From assembly GCF_963678635.1 (NCBI RefSeq), contig NC_087067.1, positions 22,575,547 to 22,639,546 of the forward strand: a DNA stretch of 64,000 nucleotides, read 5' to 3'. Below the pieces are notes generated by a model. It was not told the DNA's origin. It did no database searches and was given only the letters and a program-made list of their open reading frames with translations. A program made the translations under genes and the position numbers. The DNA is from Symsagittifera roscoffensis. Its lineage: Eukaryota > Xenacoelomorpha > Acoela > Convolutidae. Positions within the stretch are counted from its first letter, which is position 1; the number at the start of each line of letters is the position of its first letter. Below, one piece after another: positions 48,397 through 58,412 of this stretch.

Positions 48397-48451
48397 ATGG
48401 AAAACTGGAAGAAACTATTCATAACCTCTATAGTGTTATCAGTTATAACAG
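48397..48451 (+). CDS. Gene 2, exon 1: N-terminus and first half of TM1
   Basis: This is a short exon of 55 bases, ATG to ACAG|GTGAGA. It encodes MENWKKLFITSIVLSVIT and ends in phase 1. Joined to exon 2 (GFCGFMAQIDFVFV...) it rebuilds a first membrane segment that aligns with gene 1 residues 1-36, including A-Q-(L/I)-(N/D)-x-V-F-V at the segment's outer end. The splice lies in the middle of the membrane segment, where gene 1 has no intron. The exon is too short to stand out by length; the support is its phase, the splice sites, the acceptor just upstream and the alignment. The complete gene 2 product is 262 aa. Confidence 0.75.
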
Positions 48452-49092
48452 GTGAGAAAAAACCTTTTAACCTCAATTATCGTAATTTAAATCAGGAGCA
48501 AAACCCAGAATGATGCCAGAATAGGCGGCTTAATTTGGGCACCTCTAGGTGGAAAAATTCAGCTCGCAACGTTATTTTTTCACAACGACTGATTAAAAAT
48601 ACTAGAGAAAAAAAGTAACGCAACTAGAGAAAATAAAAACAAAAATGATAGAAGATTTTTGAAAATACAAAAAGAAATTGGTTACGTTGGTTGCGAAACT
48701 GTTAGTTTTTCACCTAGGTAGTTATATACCTAGTTTTTATCTAAAAAATCCAAAAAAAAAATTGAGACATTTAAAAAATAGCATGAATTTCAAAGCGCTT
48801 ATTGAAAAATTTGAAGCAATTTCTAAGCCGAGCGAGAAAATGTGATGTGAAGTTGCATCTCTTAAAATTGAAACAAAATTTTTTTTTACTAACTGTTTTT
48901 TTTAACTAACGGATCAAAATGTACGAAGTTTAATGTACGTTTGATGTAAGGGTCTCACTAACTGGCAGACTCCAATATTTTTTTAGAACGCTGACTCAAT
49001 ACTTCTAATTACAGATGAAGTCCTAAAAAAAACTTCAGACACCAGATTTTATCGACAAGAATTTTCTAGAAAACTCAATTTTTTTATTGTTT

Positions 49093-49390
49093 TTGTATCT
49101 TATAGCCAAAAATTCTACTTCTGGAAGTTTTGGCCATAAATAACTGTTCCTCATGCATCGGCGGCAATGTTCCCGCTTTTTTAGGTCAAACTGAAAGTGG
49201 TTTTGTGCTTTTTGAAAAAGGTATGGATCTTTTTCATGCTTTTCAATGCGCGATGCGTACATCTCAGAAAATCAACTGCTAAAGAGCATTTTATTGTAAA
49301 TTACAATTGCCAGGAGCAGTTTTATTCTGATCTAAACTGGCTACTACTCGTCAAAAACAACACATTATGTATCTATTCTCCAATTTGTAG
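49093..49390. repeat. Dispersed repeat, first of two direct copies
   Basis: It shares with 50790-51090 a series of words in order: TATAGCCAAAAATTCTACTTC, the AATGCG(C)GATG block, CAAAAACAACACAT and TATTCTCCAATTTG. The copies are well diverged. Part is open on both strands with no consistent frame between copies, which argues against coding. Confidence 0.55.
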
Positions 49391-50789
49391 TTTTGAATCA
49401 TATACTGGAGAAGGAACCGGAACCAAACACTTTGTAGGACTTCGTTGATTTCCCTAAAGAAAACTTTTAGACATGAACTAATTTTCATTGTCAATCTATA
49501 TAATAAAACAACGAGTTTGACCAAAACAAAACCTAGTTGATTACAAATAATTTGAAAAATGTACCAAATTTAATGTACCCTTGTTATAAGGGGTTCATTA
49601 TTATCTGAAGTTTATTTTAGTACTTCATTTGTAATTAGAATTACCAAGTCAGATTTTTAGTTTCATGTAGAGACTTGCATCCAGAACATTAATTTTCAGA
49701 ACTTCATATTTTACATCCAATTTTTGTTCCTAATGTTGAAAAACATCCCCTACAAAAAATTTACCCCTAATGCTTGGCTTTGTTTGTCACGAAATATAAA
49801 AAAAACTAACCTGCTTTCGAGTTTTTTGTGGGATGAAACCTACACGAATATGATAATCTGCGCATGTGGTTAGACTAATCATCAAAGTAAATACAACAAA
49901 ACCAGTATTTTTTCCAACTTCAGAGAACTTTTGATGACATTGGTTTAGACAGCACCCAAATCTATCGCGAGATCCTGTCTGCGAAAAAAAAAACAAATTG
50001 ATTATTCCAAAAATTATGATTTTTCCAAGGTCAGAGAAACTTAAATATCATTATAATCGATGTCTGTACTTGAGATGATTTGTATTTATTCGTAATGGGC
50101 CAATTTTCATTGCGTATTAACCACCGACGCAACTTTTTTTCTGGTATTGTGCGATCTTTCGAAATTTCACACATACAGAAAAATAAAAAAAGAACAGCCT
50201 TACAAGGGCAAAATCACACTATTTATAAATTAAGTCTAAGACCCGTTTATTCAAGTACAGATAGTTCATTATGATTGTAATTAAGTTTCCTGCAAATTTT
50301 GATGTATTAATTTGTTTTATTTTTTATACTTCCAGACTACCAAAAAAACGTCGTTTTTGGTCCTCGATGAAAATTCGACACTAGATGTGAGTTGTGGTCA
50401 ATTAATCCGGGCATATTTTGTTAAACTAATATCATTTAAAGCTATCTGGAAATGGAAAAAACACTGGTTTCATTGTATTAAATTTGATTAGTATCCATTT
50501 TCAAGCGCAGACTATCATATTCGCGTTAGTTTTCATCTCGCAACAAAAATTAGTATGCTGTTTTTATTTTCTATTTCGAGGACAATCGCTCAACGTACTA
50601 CTTTAGGGGGCTAAATATGTGATATTTTAAAAGAAAACGAGGATACTTTGGACAAAAATTGCAAAAATCTGATGTAGAAATGTGAAGCTCTGTCAAACTT
50701 TATTCTGGATACAAATCTACAAATGGATATAACAGACAGTAGATTTAACTGTCATGTGCTAGCTGAAAAAGTCGTTAGCAGAATATTTT

Positions 50790-51090
50790 TTATCGTTTCT
50801 CTTTTATGGCCAAAAAATTCTTCCTCTGGCATGTTTTCTGACCATCGCCAATTTTCCGCCTGCAATGGCTATTTTCCCTCGTTTCACATCTCAAACTAAA
50901 TCTATGTTTTTGTTGCTTTTTTTTTCAAAAAAGGCAGATTTTTTTCATGATTTTCAATGCGAGATGTCTAAACCTGAGAAAAGCAACAGTTAAAAATCAT
51001 TTTGCCGTAAGATACAAATGCTGTTCACTATGTTTACTCAACAAAAACAACACATATTGGGCATGTATTCTCCAATTTGAAAGTGTGCAT
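50790..51090. repeat. Dispersed repeat, second direct copy
   Basis: This is the partner of 49093-49390; see there for the shared words. It lies about 1.7 kb downstream, in the same orientation. Confidence 0.55.
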
Positions 51091-51585
51091 CATCTACTGG
51101 GGAAAAATTAGTACTTCGAACTAAAGTAATACGCTAGACTAAAGTCAGTTTTTGTGCCAAGTACTAAAAAAAACTGAAAAAAAAGAAGCTTACAGCGTCA
51201 AATCTAAATGTCAAGAAGGTAGATTTTCAGGAACGACGATGGTGATTTGGGCTTTGCTTAGCCTTTTGCTTTTGCTTTTTCAATAAATAGGATTATTAAT
51301 TGTCTCAGTCAAAACGTAAAATGTTTTTGAATTGTAGAATTTAGGTTTATAGCTAGCTAGTTGGAATACTTTTTTCTCCAATATATTATCATTCTTCATT
51401 GAAGTTTCTGTTTGAAACTGAAGTTTTCAAATAACTTTTTCCATAGATGTCTATACCAAAGTTTTTTCGAAGCGCAACTACTAGTTTCCTCATTGGCTAG
51501 TTTTTGGTTACAGTCGATCAGTTGATAATAACTGGTTTCAGTTTTCTGTAAAGAGTGCTGCAATTTTCTATTTCCCGAGTTGAGC

Positions 51586-52310
51586 AAAAATGCTTGTCAT
51601 ACAAGTTTCATATAAGAAAGAAAATTAGCATAAAGTTTTGTACATTCCATATGTACAAAAAATGTGAAAAATTTTTACAACAAGCGTTTTTTCTTATGGA
51701 AATTTTATGAAAAGCAAAGACTTCGTAACAGAAGAAACCCCATTGGTTAAGGGGAAGAAATCTCACAGTTACTCGCACTTGAGCAGAAACCTCCACAGCG
51801 CAACCTACATAATCCGTTGCACTGTTATTAAACCTCCTTCGGGAGTGCTACACTGTTCTATTTCACGCAATGATCAAAAATGCTTGTCATAAAAATTTAA
51901 TTTTGGAAAATACTTCATCATAAACTTTTGTACAATATCATACACACACAAACTGTGAGTAAACTCTACGACAAATTATGTTTTTACTTATGAAATTTTT
52001 CTGATAAGCAAGGATTCATTATAATAAGAAACCCTATTGGTTCAGTGAAAGAAATCTCACAGAATCTCACAGTTAAAAAGTGAATGTATAAGTTAATTCT
52101 GAGTGAACTATGAAATTTTTTTTTTCATACAATTTCTGATCAAGAGCAAGTAACTGTGAGATTTCTTCCCCGTAACCAATGGGGTTCTTATATTAAAAAA
52201 AATTGCTGTTCATAAACTAATCATGAATAAAGAAATGCGAGTCGTAGAGTTTTATCACAATTTTTTGTACATATGGAACTGTACAAAATTTTATTTGGAA
52301 ACATCACTTT
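51586..52310. repeat. Three copies of a 200-bp repeat, the third inverted
   Basis: Copies at about 51586-51800 and 51866-52075 share AAAAATGCTTGTCATA, a GTACA(A)...TGTACA stretch, GAAACCCCATTGGTTAAG and AAATCTCACAGTTA. The third, at about 52138-52310, reads AACTGTGAGATTTCTTCCCC and ACCAATGGGGTT, so it is inverted. The CAAAAATGCTTGTCATAC end resembles the inner TIR element of the gene 1 arrays, which suggests a distant common family. Confidence 0.6.
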
Positions 52311-52474
52311 TTAAACGAAAACTACAATCAAGAATGATAATACACTGGAGAAAAAAGAATCTCAACCAGCTAACTAAAAAAACTAAGTTTCGTAGATCAA
52401 AAACAATTTCAATATTAGCGAGTTGTAGCAATTATTCGTCTTAATTAAAATTGGAAAAAAGCTAATAAGGAAAT

Positions 52475-52560
52475 AGTTGGAATGCTATAGCAAATGAACT
52501 TGCACGCGTGGGGTGCTGCAAATTCAGCCGAGAAGACTTCAAGCCGGATCGTAAAAATAA
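52475..52560 (+). pseudogene. Possible LINE RNase H relic
   Basis: One frame reads WNAIANELARVGCCKFSRED. In LINE-encoded RNase H domains the last catalytic block has the form GN-x-x-AD-x-LA-x-x-G, so this could be its remnant. It is short and stops flank it. Confidence 0.3.
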
Positions 52561-52992
52561 AAAACTCAAGACAAAAGTAATCTTTAAATACTACGAGTCT
52601 GCAACGAACATTTGTAGATGTTTGTACAAATATTTAATGGCTTCCCGCAGCTAAGAAAAGTGAAAAAAATATATAATGGATTTTTGTGGTCTAAAACATT
52701 GTCAATATAATTGATTCCCATGACAGGCTTAGACAACAAAATTGGACAAAAAATGGGTTTGAATCCATTTTTTTGGCAAAAACATAATACATGGTAAATC
52801 ATTTGAAATTCTCTATGATGGATTATAAAAGTACAAAATCATAATAAAATTGATTTTTTCCACTTTATTTTTGTTTCGTGTCGTGCAGAATTTCTGTATT
52901 TATTTACAAATGAGTAATGCAAAATCTTTGCAAAGTGAGTGTACGTCCTGTTCCTTTTCTGAACTTAAGAACAAATTGTAAAAAGATTACCT

Positions 52993-53340
52993 GGACCTCT
53001 CCCCCCTCCTAACTTTTGGCCCTTTGCTCCCTTACAAACCCCATTCCAACTTTTGCCTCCCCACACTTGCCTCCCCCCACCTGGCCTTCTGGGACCCCCC
53101 CAACGCTGAACCACCCCCACTCCACCTGAATCACCCGACGCCCGCACCTGAACCAACAACCTCCCCCCCCCCCATCCACTTGAACCAAACCCTCCCCCAC
53201 TCACCCTCTGATCCGATTCAGGTATGGTGAGTGCGGGGGGGGGGGGGGGGGTGGTAGGTTCAGTTGGGTTCATTTGGTGGAGGGGGTTGGTTCAGGTGGG
53301 GGTAGGGTTGGGATTGGTTCAGGTGGGGGATGGCGGGTGT
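52993..53340. repeat. Mirrored C-rich then G-rich minisatellite
   Basis: The first half repeats CACCTGAACCA with runs of C. The second half, after a 17-base G run at 53235-53251, repeats TGGTTCAGGTGGGGG, the reverse complement. The halves could pair with each other, and the G-rich half has many closely spaced runs of three or more G. It is an island of very high GC in AT-rich DNA. The open frames here (Pro/Thr-rich or Gly/Val-rich) come from the repeat. Confidence 0.8.
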
Positions 53341-53525
53341 AAGAGTACAAAGGGGCGCAAAGGGGCAAACATTGGAGGGAATTGAAGCGGGCAATTATTG
53401 AAAGGACCGAAATTCAGCTATTGAGTGGCATAAAAACTAAACAAAATTATCAAATTTTTTAAATTAAAAATAAATAAAGAAAAGAATTTAATTGCGTTGA
53501 AAATCGCACCTCAAAAAAGTGAGAA

Positions 53526-53718
53526 AAATCGATTATAATTGGTTTTTCACTGTCAATGTCCGCAAAACTGAAAAAAAAATCAATATAATGGATTAAGAAT
53601 GGATTTTGTTTCCTCGAAAAATATTAACTTTACAATCCATTTCTAATTGATTGGAATCGATTCTTTCTCGTTTTTTGTGGACACTGACAGTGAAACTCAA
53701 TTATAATCGATTTTTATT
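53526..53718. mobile_element. Foldback element, about 190 bp
   Basis: AAATCGATTATAATTGGTTT and CACTGTCAATGTCCGCAAAA at the left face GTGGACACTGACAGTG and CAATTATAATCGATTT at the right. The centre has ATCAATATAATGGATT/AATCCATTTCTAATTGAT pairs. It has no coding capacity. Confidence 0.65.
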
Positions 53719-54008
53719 CATGGAAATTCAGCGCGGGATTTCACATATTTTGAGCAAATGTTGGAAAATTAGGACAGTCAAAAACCAAAAACATATCGAA
53801 TGAGTTTTTATACTGTTTGTTTTATGCATTTCAAATAACGGCTGTTTCACTAAACAAAAACCATACTTAATGTGTGCTTTGTTTGGAGCAAAGGGTTGTT
53901 ACAAGCTGAACTTTTAACTTTTTTTTTCCATTTTTACGTCATAACTATCAAGTTTGGCATGTGTAGAATTATTGGAAAAGTTTGAATTATGGCATGAAAT
54001 CCTTTCAG

Positions 54009-54106
54009 CTGGAAAACCCGTCGGCTTGTTGTCCTAGTCCTGCTTGCATGCTTTGTCGTGTTAATGAAGTCGTTATGTGAAACAATCAAGTTGAAATATT
54101 CGTTAG
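54009..54106 (+). other. Exon-like block in gene 2 intron 1
   Basis: It lies between CCTTTCAG and TTAG|GTAACA, is richer in GC than its surroundings, and is open in one frame for 32 codons reading WKTRRLVVLVLLACFVVLMKS. That is a membrane-segment-like stretch, faintly like NWKKLFITSIVLSVIT of exon 1. It ends in phase 1 like exon 1 but would be entered in phase 2, so it does not fit between exons 1 and 2, and it has no start codon in frame. It could be a decayed alternative first exon. Confidence 0.25.
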
Positions 54107-55161
54107 GTAACATTATTCTTCGTTGAAATTAAAATACTGATTTTCTCCAAAAACGTTTTATTAAAAGTTGTGCCGATCTATATTTTTCTCGAGGAGAAAT
54201 TTTTTTTTTAAATCATAAGTTTTGAATTACTTTTTTATTGATCAAATTAACTAACAATTTGTCCAAAAACCTAAAAAGATAAATTTATTTAAAATTGTTT
54301 AAACTTATTCTCTTGAATTTTATACACTGCAGTTAAAGTTTTTCACTAAATAAAACCAAAAATGACGTTTTTATGCAGTTATTGGATGATTTGGACCAAC
54401 AAATTGTTTTTTTGACGCGTTTTTTTTCCTAAAAATTTAGTATAAATTGTAGCCAATTGGAGCCCAAAAAGGCGACTCTTTGAGTGGGAAGAAAACCAAA
54501 TTCTTTTAAGGTGGGAGGCGTCTGGAAATGTACATATTATTTCAAGTCAACCAAATTTTATTGAACTATAACTGAATGCCTCTTTGCTTGTTAAACGCTA
54601 AAAGAACTATTTTCATCATACCTTACTTTTCCAATTTTTTTAATTATAAATCGTAGTTATTTATAAAATGAGTTTTATTTTTTCGTTTTTATGCGTAATT
54701 GAGTTTTGTGTTTCCGTTTTTTTTCCATTCAAAATTTTAATGAAGCAATAAGACACCAGAAATTTTTGCTGGCTGATTTGAAACTTGAAAGGTAGCGGGT
54801 AGCCGTGCGAAAAAAAAATATTATAATAAACTAACTTTTTTAAGTAGTTAAATAAAAATTTTTATTTGATTATGCTTTTTTGCGTGACGGGATAAAACTC
54901 TGTTAAAGACGCGGAATAAAATTTAAAGCTAGACGAAGAAAATTGTAAAAACTTTCTACAACCTTTTTTATTTAGCTCGGATTGCTAGGTGTAGACTAAG
55001 TAATACGAACTCTTCCAGAACTATAATCGAAACTGTTTTCAATTTTTTCTGCGCAGCAAACAAAATCTTAAAACTTGTGGTTTTTGCCGAAATGAACTAA
55101 GTTTTGATTCGGCGGATTTTACTGAAAACAACACTTATTTTCATGACTCATTCTCATTTAG

Positions 55162-55282
55162 GGTTTTGCGGATTCATGGCACAAATTGACTTTGTGTTTG
55201 TGGCGTATGCCGAAATTCCAAACAAAGGGCGTTCCTTCTTCAAGTGTGGGTTTTGGAGATGGTGTTCAAGTTCGGACGCAAG
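55162..55282 (+). CDS. Gene 2, exon 2: rest of TM1 and start of loop 1
   Basis: It runs from CATTTAG|GG to GCAAG|GTTGTT and encodes residues 19-58 with split codons at both ends (phase 1 in, phase 2 out). After the membrane segment come an acidic and aromatic patch, then FFKCGFWRWC (44-53), the counterpart of gene 1 FFKSGFYWVC. This is the strongest match between the paralogues in the loop. Cys53 pairs by position with Cys95 in the next exon, as the two loop cysteines of claudin-like proteins do. Reading on past the donor gives only a short unrelated tail. Confidence 0.83.
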
Positions 55283-55509
55283 GTTGTTACGTAATCATAG
55301 TTTGTTGATGGTATTATGATATAATGAAAATTAAATTGAAGTTATTGTTATCATTATCTTCTGATTTAAACTAAGCACAAAACTTGGATTCCGATACTTT
55401 CTACTACTTCGAATAAAATAAAGGATTTCGAATATGCATGACTGACTATCTTTACATTCGCAATCTTTTTTCCTCAATTTTTGACAAATAATGATTTTTT
55501 TTTTCACAG

Positions 55510-55631
55510 ACAAACGCCTGAATTCGAGGAAGATGGGAAAAAACCGGCCCCATCCCCTCCCGCCGGCGCCGGGTCCAAGAAGGAAGATACCCACTCCGGC
55601 TTCTGGGGCGAAACGTGTGGTTTCATCACAG
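55510..55631 (+). CDS. Gene 2, exon 3: Pro/Lys-rich part of loop 1
   Basis: A 122-base exon between TTTTCACAG and CACAG|GTAACG. It encodes the end of codon 59 to the first base of codon 100: QTPEFEEDGKKPAPSPPAGA, then GSKKEDTHSGFWGETCGFIT. It is GC-rich against its surroundings. It takes the place of the Gly/Ser tract and RQKR of gene 1, so this loop segment is the fastest changing part of the family, while the TC motif (Cys95) at its end is kept. Confidence 0.82.
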
Positions 55632-56422
55632 GTAACGTGAAGCGTTCAAGTGTCTTATGAAAGTAATAATTATAATGAGGATGTTTTGATCTTTCGGACT
55701 TCTTTTTATTTCGCCATTTTAGTCTAATGAACAACATGAAATAAATATATTATACAAACAGAGGATTTTTTTTTTCAAACTTGAACAGCTTAAGACAATT
55801 TAGGCGCGAGTAAAATAACTCGCAAACGAGCCGTTGATTTTTGTACGGAGAACCACTGAGGTGTTTAGTTCCTGAAGTCTTATAAGAGAAGAAATAAATT
55901 GAGCAGGTCAGCCTCTCAATAAAATTCGCTTTGAGAGTCTTAAGAGAAGTCTTCGAGTGGACTGAACAATTTTTTTTTAAATTGTTTTAAGATACTTGAA
56001 CTATTATGAGATTATGTTATTAGATTGTTCAAATCATAATTACTGAGGTACAAAGGCACTTAGCATAGTGGAAAGGCATTAACTTTGAAATCGTCAGATC
56101 GTGAATTCGACCCCATGGCAATGATAGTGTGTGAGGACGAGCTCTCACTTGACCTCTAGCTACAAGTCTACCACTGCCTGTCCCTTCGGGTGCAAAAACG
56201 GTACGACGTTAAAGTTCTAGGCGCAAAAAAACGACCTTGAGTCGCAACAAAATATCACAGTCTGGAATGTGGGGAGATAATACAAATAAACTATTCTCGA
56301 CAGAACTGTTCAGGCGTACTAATAGCGATGCACAGGAACCACATTATATTGATGTTTTACAAATAACTATATACATGATAAAATATGATTTTTGCTTAAG
56401 TTACTTTTTAAAAATGTTTCAG
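55632..56422. other. Gene 2 intron 3 (791 bp) holding a SINE
   Basis: Donor GTAACG and acceptor ATGTTTCAG are both clear, with phase 1 on each side. The only feature inside is the tRNA-derived element at 56045-56235. Confidence 0.75.
56045..56235 (+). mobile_element. tRNA-derived SINE, probable
   Basis: CACTTAGCATAGTGGAAAGGC resembles a tRNA D-arm with an A box, and GATCGTGAATTCGACCCC, about 45 bases on, resembles a T-arm with a B box. The stretch between is about the right length for an anticodon arm. A non-tRNA body follows (CTGTCCCTTCGGGTGC, then ACGGTACGACGTTAAAGTTC). The tRNA part cannot fold as an intact tRNA. Confidence 0.6.
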
Positions 56423-56641
56423 ACCTGTATGACCCAAAAGATAGCAAACCAGATATTGGAGGGCGGGATTTCTCGCGTAACCTGTTCCGACACATGAATC
56501 TAGCAGGAGCAATCCCAATTATGATCGGAGCTTCCTTTGCATTTGCATGTGCGGGCCAGTGCTTCATGCAGGTGGTGGCAATTCTGGATCGAAAGAAATG
56601 CGGACTGAAAGCGCTGAATATCACAACTGCAACACTAGCTG
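56423..56641 (+). CDS. Gene 2, exon 4: second and third membrane segments
   Basis: 219 bases, phase 1 at both ends, encoding residues 100-172 and the first base of 173. It is the counterpart of gene 1 exon 2. DLYDPKD matches DIYDSGQ, FRHMNLAG matches FRDMNLAA, and DRKKCGLKAL matches DPKSCVAKAL. Membrane segment 2 spans about 126-149, and segment 3 starts near 163. It is one codon longer than gene 1 exon 2. The donor GTATAA is followed immediately by an ATA/AAT microsatellite. Confidence 0.86.
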
Positions 56642-56642
56642 G

Positions 56643-56694
56643 TATAATAATGATAATAATAATAATAATAATAATAATATTAATAATAATCAGA
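56643..56694. repeat. AAT/ATA microsatellite at the exon 4 donor
   Basis: About 17 trinucleotide units, (ATA)n with a few changes, begin two bases into the intron. Reading through would give a run of Ile or Asn, which is not coding. Confidence 0.9.
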
Positions 56695-57225
56695 TTAAAT
56701 CCACACTCGCGGATTCATTCAGGGTAGAGGATTTTCAAAACAGTAATTTGTTATTTCTTTTCCAAAGTTGAGCAATTTGTCTTAATGAATCAGCTTCTCA
56801 AAAACACTATACAGACCCTTCTTTGCAACCATCTTTAGCTCCCTGGAAAAGTTTCAAAAAATGGACCAAAATGTCCGTTTCAAAGTTTTTGAAGAATGGA
56901 TTGTCAAAAAAGAAAGAGCCAAAGGGAGGACCCGCCCCTTCACGACCGCCCTAAATCCACTTCCGGAATAAATAGTTATTTTCAGTCTTATAATTGAAAA
57001 AACAAGTTAAAGCATAGTTTACAATTTTGTTTCAAGACTGACAGATTGTCTTTAGACCCATTTTCAAACGTCTCTGACTCGAACCCTGAAACTCCTAACC
57101 CTAGTTTTTGAAATAACTTAACACCAACTATTAAGACTTAAATACAACAATACAAGTTTTGAAACAATAGTCGCTAACCTGACCTGATTTAAGTTAGAAA
57201 AGAAAATCCAAATATATCATTTCAG

Positions 57226-57497
57226 TAGTTTGCACTTTGTTGGGGGTGATCATGATGAGCATTCTCTATTTCGGCGCCATTTCAACCTTCTCAGCGAACG
57301 CGAGCGACAAAAGTGTCTCGGATATGTCAAACGCCGAGCTGGCTATTCTGGAGAAACACGGCTACGCGTGGAGTCAGGCGTCGAAACAGTCGGCCTCCGG
57401 AAGCTGGGTTTTCGGATTTTGTTGGTTCGGATTGGCATCTGCAATCGCATCCTTAATCACAACATGTCTTGCTTGTTTTTGTTGTTCTGATAAGTAG
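57226..57497 (+). CDS. Gene 2, exon 5: third and fourth membrane segments, Cys-rich tail
   Basis: It starts after ATTTCAG in phase 1 (G|TA gives Val173) and ends at TAG. It encodes residues 174-262. Membrane segment 3 ends near 192. The second extracellular loop (193-231) is polar, with an NAS glycosylation sequon at 197-199 and a KHGYAWSQASK stretch. Segment 4 covers about 233-253, and the tail CLACFCCSDK matches the CLACCCT end of gene 1. GC content is well above the flanks. The overlapping frame starting at 57230 is a shadow. Confidence 0.87.
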
Positions 57498-58412
57498 AAT
57501 TTAAAATATTTTAACTTAATAGATGATGATACTCGATAAATGAACAGTCTGATAATTATTTGTTAATTGAAAATGATAAGAAGAAAAAAATTATGATGAG
57601 ATAATACTATATAAACCAGGAGTAATTTCCAACAAAGTGCTCAAATGAAAGCAGAAGGATTGTGCTGTCTAAAAAAGCTCAATTCATTTCTGCACAAAAG
57701 CATTCCCGGACCGAGCTGCTCGAAATGTTTCGAAAAAATGAAAATTAAATCACTCAAATCATTCAATTTAAGTCAGGATAGTCAGAGCACCTATATTTAT
57801 GGCTTTTTAATGGATTTTTTGCTGTTTTTTGTGAATGAAGTTTGGCGATTTTCCAGTTTTTTTCTGCGGTGACGGTCAATGTATCCCCATGATATCAAAT
57901 AGACCCAACATAATATACATATTTAGTGGTTCAATCTCCGTGCAGTCGATCTTGACGCTTTCATTATTCCATTATTCCATTATGGCAGGTACAAAATCGA
58001 TCAAACCGATCAATACATCTCAATTTTTGGTCAAAAATGTCAAAGCATACGAGCCCCTCGATCCCGTTTGCAAATAAATTGCTGTTGAAATTTTTTAATA
58101 ATTAGAAAAATAATTTCTATAGCTGGAATTCAATGAAATTTGTGTTTAATCGTAGATTGGTATTTTCAAAATTTCATTGTAATATTGTTTCGTTCAATAA
58201 ATTTAGTTATTAATGAAAATTTAAGGAATTTGTTTTCTAATTAGGCAGAGAAAAATTAAATCTTAGTCAATCGTTTCAAGTATAGATCTACATGCATTGA
58301 AAATTTTCATAAACAAGGATTGCATATTTCTGTGCAAGTACTACAGAAAGTTTCGAAACACAAGACATACACGAAAATTTTTGCAACATGGTTTTTTGTT
58401 TGTTCGACTATA
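57498..58412. other. 3' UTR and intergenic, nothing firm
   Basis: AT-rich sequence follows gene 2. The first AATAAA I see is near 58073, too far to call with confidence. Open stretches at 57645-57872 and 57835-58077 have no motif. Confidence 0.4.

Larger units (their letters stand above)
48452..55161. other. Gene 2 intron 1 (6.7 kb)
   Basis: Donor GTGAGA, acceptor TCATTTAG, phase 1 on both sides. It holds a pair of direct repeats (49093-49390 and 50790-51090), a repeat in direct and inverted order (51586-52310), a possible RNase H relic, the C-rich/G-rich minisatellite, a foldback element and an exon-like block at 54009-54106. Confidence 0.65.

Noticed and set aside
52965-53273. Gly-rich and Pro-rich open frames in the GC island
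   Set aside because: They arise from a minisatellite, are open on both strands and have no constant frame.
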